Below, one piece after another: positions 57,926 to 64,000 of a DNA stretch of 64,000 nucleotides. How positions within the stretch are numbered: position 1 is the stretch's first letter; every line of letters starts with the position of its first letter. This DNA comes from Lytechinus variegatus (lineage: Eukaryota > Echinodermata > Echinoidea > Temnopleuroida > Toxopneustidae): contig NC_054747.1 in the NCBI RefSeq assembly GCF_018143015.1, forward strand, positions 38,852,233-38,916,232, read 5' to 3'. The notes beneath the pieces were generated by a model. It did not search any database and was not told the origin of the DNA. It saw only the letters and a program-made list of their open reading frames with translations. The translations under genes and the position numbers were made by a program.

Positions 57926-58516
57926 AGGACAAGTCCATCCCAAGTTGATTTGAATAAAAAGTGGAAAATTCAACAAGCATAACACTGAAAATTTCATCAA
58001 AATCGGATGTAAAATAAGAAAGTTATGACATTTTAAAGTTTCGCTTACTTTCACAAAACAGTTATATGCACACCCTGGACGGAATGCAAATGATAAGACT
58101 GACGACGTCATCCACTTACTATTTCTTTTGTATTTTATTATGTGAAGTATGAAATATTGCAATCTTCCTCTCATCTCCCCAAGTGAAACAACAATCCTCC
58201 CTGAACGTATGGAATTAGCATTATTTAATATTATATGGTACAGTCAAGTCGGTCCTTATTGTCAAATCTGTAAAGAATGAAATGTCGTATAATTCACAAC
58301 AATAAAAGCAAAAGAAATAGTGAGTGATGGATATCATCGTCTGTCTCATTTGCATCTCACTGAGTTGTGCATATCACTGTTTTGTGAAAAATATGCGAAA
58401 CTTTACAATGTCATAACTTTCTTTTTTTACATCTGATTTTGAATTTCAGATTTATGCTAGATTGAATCTTCTCTATTTATTCATATCAAAAAATTTCTGC
58501 TTTGAACTTCACCTTT
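57923..58516. mobile_element. Interspersed repeat, family A, copy 3
   Basis: TTAAAGGACAAGTCCATCCC to ACTTCACCTTTAAG. Colinear with 36858-37450. The 175-codon minus-strand ORF across 57647-58174 is read through two adjoining repeats and has no family resemblance. Confidence 0.85.
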
Positions 58517-58761
58517 AAGGATCCTATGAGATTTGGAACGAGGTATTAGGAGGATATTGATCATTTATAACCCTTTATCATATGACCCGATGATTTGATA
58601 CTTCGAATAACTATTGCTATAGACCAATTTAATAGAAGACCCAAAGTCGATTAGTTAATGTTGTAATAAACTAGAAGTAGCTGAGAAATTGACCAACTGA
58701 TTAAAGTCCAAGTGAGTATAGCTTGCTTCAACCAACTATCCCATCGAACACTATTTTTGTC

Positions 58762-58962
58762 AATCATCATCATCGCCAGCATCATCATCATCATCAACAT
58801 CATTATCATCATCATCATCATTATTTTCATCACCATCATTTTCATCATCATCATAATCATCATGTTCATCATCATCACAATCATCACCATCATCTGATCA
58901 TCATCATCATCATCATCATCATTTTCATCACCATTATCATTATCATCATCATCATTCATCCA
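58762..58962. repeat. (ATC)n microsatellite
   Basis: About 200 bp of ATC, ATT and ACC triplets; histidine/isoleucine ORFs are by-products. Confidence 0.95.
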
Positions 58963-59313
58963 GTGATCATATTTTCATGTTAATCTTATCATGTCTACGG
59001 TCGTACAATTTCCATAATCTTGCAAGTGGCACCCCATTCATTACATCCATGCTTTACAATTTATCTCTCGCTTAATATGATGAATCAGATGACGTCTAGT
59101 GGGCACAGGGGGAGATCTCCATTTCTTGATTGCCAAAGCTTTAATTGCTCATGTTCATTCTTGCCATCACTTCAAAAAGCGTTGGTGAAAGGCCGTATCG
59201 GTACTGCACGCTGCAACGGTTCAAGATATGACATTAGTTTTTTTTCTATGATACGAGATCAAACCTTCATGGAAAGTTAATCAACGTATATTATCTTCTT
59301 TAAACATGTTAAA
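58963..59313. other. Unannotated stretch
   Basis: No supported feature. Confidence 0.5.
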
Positions 59314-59556
59314 CATTGCAAAATTACCGGTGTTCATTTGAACTTGGTATCTGGATAGGAAAACTTCAGAGAGTTGTTGAAATAACACCACTTCGGCTTC
59401 AGGCTAACACCAGATAGGCATTTAAACAACGCTAATCCTCAGTGTTAAACCAGTATCAGTTTGATTCTAAACCGGTGTTGTTTTAACACTCTCCTTGGAT
59501 TTTCTTCCGATAGATACGGCGCTGGTGTCAAATCAACACCGATGTTTTTGCAGTGA
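59314..59556. mobile_element. MITE related to family C
   Basis: CATTGCAAAATTACCGGTGT at the left and ACACCGATGTTTTTGCAGTG at the right are inverted. The interior repeats AACACC and GGTGTT words, but the sequence is distinct from family C. Confidence 0.7.
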
Positions 59557-60359
59557 ATGAAATATTCTTTAATAAAAACTAACCAAATACAACGCTAGGT
59601 TTAAAAAAAATGAAAGCGAGTGTCACTAAGAACTGATTTGTTCTATTATTTATTCAAGAGATAATAATCATTGAAACAATATCAAATTTACACTAATACG
59701 CATGCTGGACCATATTATCGGCTGACGTTTCCATTTAACATAATCTGGATCGAAGCAATAAGTTGTCTTCTAAATGAAAGATTCTACAAATCGATACTTT
59801 ACAATCGATCATTCCACCATGAACGTGATAAAGACTCTCCAAGATTTTTGAACATAAATCTGAGAGCGATCACATTGGACTTATTCATGTCTTGCTGTAA
59901 ACTCCTCAAATCCCGTTGACATTTTTAAACAGGTTATATCGTTTCACATCGCAGTTATTATACCCCATTCTGATATTTTTTTTAAATCACAGAATAATTA
60001 TGCCACTGCATTATTTTCAACCGAATTTTGATATCCAAAATTCAAAGATTTCAAAGGGTTCATTTCGCTTATTTGCTACCGCTGGAATTTTACCAACCCC
60101 CCTTCCCCCTAATTTTTCTACTCTTCTCAATTTTTACAAAATCATATACCTTCAACATGTTCAAGTATTCCTATGGATACATACATGCGCGTTCACATCC
60201 TTTATGCAAGTCAAGATTATTACATAATCTTGACAATATATATTATATCATGAATGTAATCTATCATAAACAGAACAAACAAAAAACTCGTCCAGCATAA
60301 GCTTGAATCTCAAGTTACATGTATAACAAAATACAAAACCACTAGTTTACACTAACAAT
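59557..60359. other. Unannotated stretch
   Basis: ORFs of 82-103 codons (59671-60300) are AT-driven and unrecognised. Confidence 0.4.
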
Positions 60360-60472
60360 TTTGCGTTGAAATTCGATCCAAGGTTGTAATTCACATCTAT
60401 TTTACAATTATGGATTATAGCATAAATTATTAAATACATGTATTCGGAAATTATACAGACATTTTGAACACA
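60360..60472. repeat. Interspersed repeat, family H, copy 2
   Basis: Direct match to 54157-54285. Confidence 0.75.
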
Positions 60473-60807
60473 GGTGCTTTTAAGGATCAGGCGCGCTGAT
60501 TGGCTGTTGCTTCTGCAGCTAGCTCGAGCGTCAGGACGGCACACTTGTGGCTCCCTCTCCCAAATCGGATGTTACCATAGTAGCAACTAAAAATTTACAC
60601 ACGAGCCGCAGATTGAATGCTTCCGTTGTGGATCCGAAATGTTAAAAAAAAATGAAAAAAAACTCATGTCACACAACTTCCATTGCAGGACAGTTTTTAC
60701 GACAGGACCAAAGGTCTCTTCCAGAATCAACTAACGTCGTAGAGGTCCGTCGTTGAGCGAAAAGTGCGAATTCAATGTAGCCTCCGCCTAGTTTGCAGGT
60801 AGTCTCT

Positions 60808-61878
60808 TCAATGACGTCGCATCATTGACCGCAACTGACGGGATGGATATGGAATCTTATCGAAGGACCCGGATAAAATGCATCGAAACACCATCCGAAA
60901 CTGGGTGTGTCTGAAAGCGTATATCAGCGGGTTCATTGCAGAGTTGCTCCAAACCAAGCACAGACCAACGGTGTAAAGAAATGGGTTCGAACTGTTAATG
61001 CAGAAGGGAAAGGGTAGAAAACAGAAGAGGAATACTAAGGTTACCAGTGCCAGGTTCTTTGTGGTGGAAAGCTCGTGGTCCCTTATTCCGTTACGACGTT
61101 CTCGCCTCATCGCCGGTGCATGATTCTCCTCAGCTTGGCGGCTTCCTTGAAGATCATGTTGATGCCCCATCTCCTGCATCTGAAGTTGTGGAGCTCCCTC
61201 TACGTTCGCCATGATCCTTCTTGAGTGCGCTCTGACATGAAGAATTATTTTGATATAACAAATGAATATGAAAGAGAGAGATATGATTACCACTGCTGCA
61301 TCGGCTATATAACATGCGATCAATGGTCCAGTTTTACTAGAAACTTCACTAGTAAGTCGATATAGTTTTGTTGCCGGGTCATAACCAAAGTGCAATAGAC
61401 CCAGATAATGGAATGTTATGTTCAGCGTAACCGGTAAGGCCCAGATACAGAAAATGATAGATGCAATTTTCTGCCTCGTGTGAAGTTTATTGGATACGGA
61501 CGCGGGTTGTGTAATCTTTACACACCTCATGAATGCGATCATCGCGAGTGTTAGCATCGTGCCATCCAGCGAAACCGTTACGATGATCCCTATGATGTTC
61601 GGAAGACTATCTGGTATCGGGGGTTCGCTTGTGAACAAGATGGCCACGGCTTGGTTCGGGATACACAAGCATGTGATCACGTCACAGACTGCTAGGTTAA
61701 CAACAAATGAATTGATCTTGGTTTGTAGATTACTCGACAGTACCACGGCGAGAATAACGAGACAGTTACCAACAAAACCAGTGACTGAGATCAAGCTGAA
61801 GAAAGACGCGATCACAATATACCATGATGGATGTATTGGCACTTCCGTTTCGGCAATCGCAGTCGTGTTGTTAATCAT
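60808..61878 (-). CDS. Rhodopsin-class (class A) seven-transmembrane GPCR, orphan
   Basis: This is a 356-residue plasma-membrane receptor encoded in one exon. The extracellular N-terminus has glycosylation sequons (N3, N4). TM1 about 19-46 has G37-N38. TM2 about 57-82 has NLAVCD with D66. TM3 about 93-120 ends in M117-R118-C119 in place of DRY. TM4 carries W146. TM5 is about 184-214. An intracellular loop 3 of about 60 residues is rich in charged residues and Gln. TM6 about 275-295 has CFLP with P289. TM7 about 300-321 has NPLIY (316-320). The C-tail is short and basic. The cysteines that normally join TM3 to loop 2 are absent, and P5.50 is missing. The layout resembles melatonin-like and orphan invertebrate receptors; the ligand is unknown. 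An in-frame TAA 33 nt upstream supports this start. TTTACCTGTAG just before the ATG could be a splice acceptor, giving an intron in the 5'UTR. Single-exon receptors of this kind are often expanded in sea urchins. Confidence 0.93.
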   Translation of the reverse strand: MINNTTAIAETEVPIHPSWYIVIASFFSLISVTGFVGNCLVILAVVLSSNLQTKINSFVVNLAVCDVITCLCIPNQAVAILFTSEPPIPDSLPNIIGIIVTVSLDGTMLTLAMIAFMRCVKITQPASVSNKLHTRQKIASIIFCIWALPVTLNITFHYLGLLHFGYDPATKLYRLTSEVSSKTGPLIACYIADAAVVIISLSFIFICYIKIILHVRAHSRRIMANVEGAPQLQMQEMGHQHDLQGSRQAEENHAPAMRRERRNGIRDHELSTTKNLALVTLVFLFCFLPFPFCINSSNPFLYTVGLCLVWSNSAMNPLIYAFRHTQFRMVFRCILSGSFDKIPYPSRQLRSMMRRH

Positions 61879-61959
61879 AGCTACAGGTAAACTTCGAGAA
61901 GTCGAATATTACACCGTAGTTCATGCAGATTACCAGTATGCAAAACGTAGTGAGTCGAA

Positions 61960-62420
61960 ATTGGAATGGTCGAACAGACTTCGGTGGTCACAAAGGATTC
62001 GACCTTTTGTATACCGGATTATGCGAAACTTGGTGTGTATGTGTTGGAGTCGAATTTCTGCTCGGTCGAAGTTGTCCAACAGACTTCGGTGGTCACAAAA
62101 GCTTCGACGCTCTGTAGACCGGATTATGGGAAACTTGTCGTGTATGTGTTGGAGTCGAATTTCTCCTCAGTCGAAGTTGTTGAACAGACTTCGGTGGTCA
62201 CAAAAGATTTGACGTTTTGTAGACCGGATTATGCGAAACTTGTATGTGTTGGAGTCGAATTTCTCCTTGGTCGAAGTTGTTGAACAGACTTCGGTGGTCA
62301 CAAAAGATTCGACGCTTTGTAGACCGGATAATGCAAAAACTTTATGGGTTGGAATCGAATTTCTCCTCGGTCGAAGTTGTTGAACAGACTTCGGTGGTCA
62401 CAAAAGATTCGACTGTGGCA
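61960..62420. repeat. Minisatellite, five units of 100-105 bp, upstream of the GPCR
   Basis: CAGACTTCGGTGGTCACAAA occurs at 61975, 62080, 62185, 62285 and 62385. The first three units are 105 bp apart and the last two 100 bp. Each also holds GTAGACCGGATTATGCGAAA and GGTCGAAGTTGTTGAACAGA or variants. The array starts about 80-100 bp upstream of the GPCR start codon. Confidence 0.9.
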
Positions 62421-62690
62421 AACTTACAGCTAAATGGAAAGGGGTAATTCATTAAAAGTATATACACTGGGGAAACTCTGACAGTCCCGAGTAATCTGTT
62501 AGAGAAGAGTGGCGAAGCTGTAGAATGTTGCATGATTTATAAGGCTCTTGGTGTCCCCTCCCCGCTTCTCATCATGAGAGATTAAGGATCATCAATATCT
62601 CTAATTCAAGGACTGTATGTAATTATTTTCATCACCATCTACAGTAGAGTCTGAAGATAAAAACTTAACTTCAGAGCTACTTCAGTACTC
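62421..62690. other. Unannotated stretch
   Basis: No supported feature; it may hold GPCR upstream regulatory sequence. Confidence 0.3.
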
Positions 62691-62826
62691 GAGATCTTGG
62701 CGTTAGTAGTTATTTGTTTGGAAAACATTCATCCCACTCAGTATACACACACATACACACGCACCTTCTTTTCACTTCCCTTCATTTTAGCATAGGGTTT
62801 CTGAATTGATTAACGTCTAGATCTTC
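62691..62826. mobile_element. Inverted-repeat element, family G, copy 2
   Basis: GAGATCTTGGCGTTAGTAGT then TATTTGTTTGGAAAAC is mirrored by GGGTTTCTGAATTGATTAAC then GTCTAGATCTTC. The centre contains a CA-rich run. Confidence 0.65.
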
Positions 62827-63158
62827 ATCACTCCTTCAGATATTTTCGAGTGATTATTTGCCGAAGAAATAAAGGAAAACGTTGTTTGTTAATTTGCAAA
62901 ATATTGACGAGGTTCTTTGATTCCAAGATGACCTTGCGAATACCAATTAAAAGTGTCCTGCGTGGAATTAGAAACTAATGAGATTGCTTTTATCTTGCTA
63001 TGCCTATACACACTCAGTACTAGTACTTTGTGCTTTATTAACCTTTCAGTTTTGCTCTTGTTTTAGTTATTCTCTTGGTATGTATTTTCATTCTGTCAAC
63101 TATTTTATGTGGACCATACCAGGGTCGCGTATTACATGGTGTTACTATCGCATACATT

Positions 63159-63482
63159 CGTAATCCCGAAGGTTCGTTAGTCCGAAAACGAAATGAGGTT
63201 CGTAATTCCGAAGGTTCGTTAGTCCGAAAACGAAGTGAGGTTCGTAATTCCGAAGGTTCGTTAATCCGAAAAAGAAATGAGGTTCGTAATTCCGAAGGTT
63301 CGTTAGTCCGAAAACTAAATGATTAACCTTATTTCGTTTTCGGATTAACGAACCTTATTTCGTTTTCGGATTATCGAACCTTCGGAATAACGCCACAAAT
63401 GTTCTGATTAACGAACCCTTTTAGTTTTCGGATTAACGAACATCGAGGTATAGGCAATATGCGTGTTTCGGAATTACGAAGT
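63159..63482. repeat. 42-bp foldback minisatellite (TTCGTAATTCCGAAGG)
   Basis: Four direct units start at 63159, 63201, 63243 and 63285, each GTAATTCCGAAGGTTCGTTA then GTCCGAAAACGAAATGAGGT. They are followed by the inverse orientation (TTTCGTTTTCGGATTAACGA) to about 63482. The 42-bp period equals 14 codons and keeps one frame open. Sub-motifs are themselves palindromic. Confidence 0.9.
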
Positions 63483-63512
63483 GTAACCGTCACTATTAAT
63501 CCGATCAACCTG

Positions 63513-63575
63513 AAGTATATGGAAGTCCATCAATGTCATAATTCAATTATGACATTGATGGACTTCCATATACTT
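63513..63575. repeat. Perfect 63-bp palindrome with one-base centre
   Basis: AAGTATATGGAAGTCCATCA continues to the centre base at 63544 and is exactly mirrored to 63575, 31 bp per arm with no mismatch found. It lies just past the foldback minisatellite. Confidence 0.9.
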
Positions 63576-63895
63576 GTGAGACAGGAAATTGCACATCGTC
63601 CTTTGTATATAAAAATGAATAATGAAGTTATTGAATTTATAAAAGATTTGCATTATTCCGATGAAACAGATCTGGACATTTCTTTATGAATATTCATTAC
63701 ATGACCTAATGATGTCGCATCGGGCCCCACTTTCCCTTTTCTTATGTTATTACATGAAATCACAATTGCTTAATTTTTAATGTGAAATGATGTGTCTCTA
63801 TTATGATGAAATAAGTTGCAGCATCAAAAAAAAATAATGCACTTAATCAGTTGTCAATCCAATTGCATTAGTTCTTGGCAGAAAATTTTTGAATA
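63576..63895. other. Unannotated stretch
   Basis: A frame running to a stop at 63689 (ending ..EFIKDLHYSDETDLDISL) has protein-like composition, but there is no other support. Confidence 0.3.
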
Positions 63896-64000
63896 AACCT
63901 AATTTCATATAGTAAAATACAAAAGAACAAGTTGGGAAAGACATCATCAGCCCACCTAATGCATGAAGTCGGGATCATCTTTTGCTTCATATTTTATATG
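63896..64000. mobile_element. Family A-like fragment cut by window edge
   Basis: ATAGTAAAATACAAAAGAAC with AAGTTGGGAAAGACATCATC resembles the fragments at 190-240 and 49390-49440. Confidence 0.55.

Noticed and set aside
57647..58174. 175-codon minus-strand ORF
   Set aside because: It spans the junction of two interspersed repeats whose other copies do not keep the frame; no family signature.
61490..62212. 240-codon plus-strand ORF
   Set aside because: The first half is antisense to the GPCR and the second half is the 105-bp minisatellite, open only because 105 is a multiple of three.

Overview
This is gene-poor, repeat-dense, AT-rich eukaryotic DNA. I see one intact protein gene in 64 kb, no operons, no rRNA and no bacterial signals. 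The content suggests a marine deuterostome invertebrate, most likely an echinoderm such as a sea urchin. The reasons are a single-exon rhodopsin-class GPCR, a very high density of palindromic MITE-like DNA transposons, SINE heads with Pol III boxes, many TAGGCCTA-type words, long poly(G) tracts, and repeats carrying AGGTCAAAGGTCA. The assignment is from pattern memory and was not tested by a search.

Layout. 1-12 kb: the end of an interspersed repeat, an 11-bp minisatellite, purine and pyrimidine microsatellites, five or more MITE-like elements, a possible minus-strand 5' exon with a canonical splice donor at 3.27 kb, and a 7SL-RNA-like SINE head at 10.9-11.05 kb. 12-21.7 kb: two arrays built from GCAAAAGGGGTTAGGTCC and its inverse. 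Between them lie a candidate two-exon minus-strand transcript (terminal exons at 15.4 and 14.8 kb), a promoter-like CpG segment at 16.7-16.9 kb, a 578-bp tandem duplication, and a MITE split by a 5'-truncated LINE. 21.8-37.5 kb: a repeat array with nuclear-receptor DR1 half-sites interrupted by a tRNA-derived SINE, several TIR elements (two with clear target-site duplications), and a 1-kb foldback element at 34.2-35.2 kb holding about 17 copies of one 13-bp motif.

39-51.5 kb: two copies of one repeat 7.5 kb apart act as each other's empty site. One copy carries a MITE and the other carries a 4.15-kb TIR-bounded insertion that itself carries the motif TTAACTTCCGTAACG eight times. 52-60.7 kb: more MITEs and large GAT/ATC microsatellites. 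60.8-61.9 kb: the GPCR gene on the minus strand, with a 100-105 bp minisatellite close upstream of its start codon. 62.6-64 kb: another MITE, a 42-bp foldback minisatellite and a perfect 63-bp palindrome.

The genes do not form a pathway. The interest lies in the insertion history, the motif-rich non-autonomous elements, and a few candidate exons that need transcript evidence.
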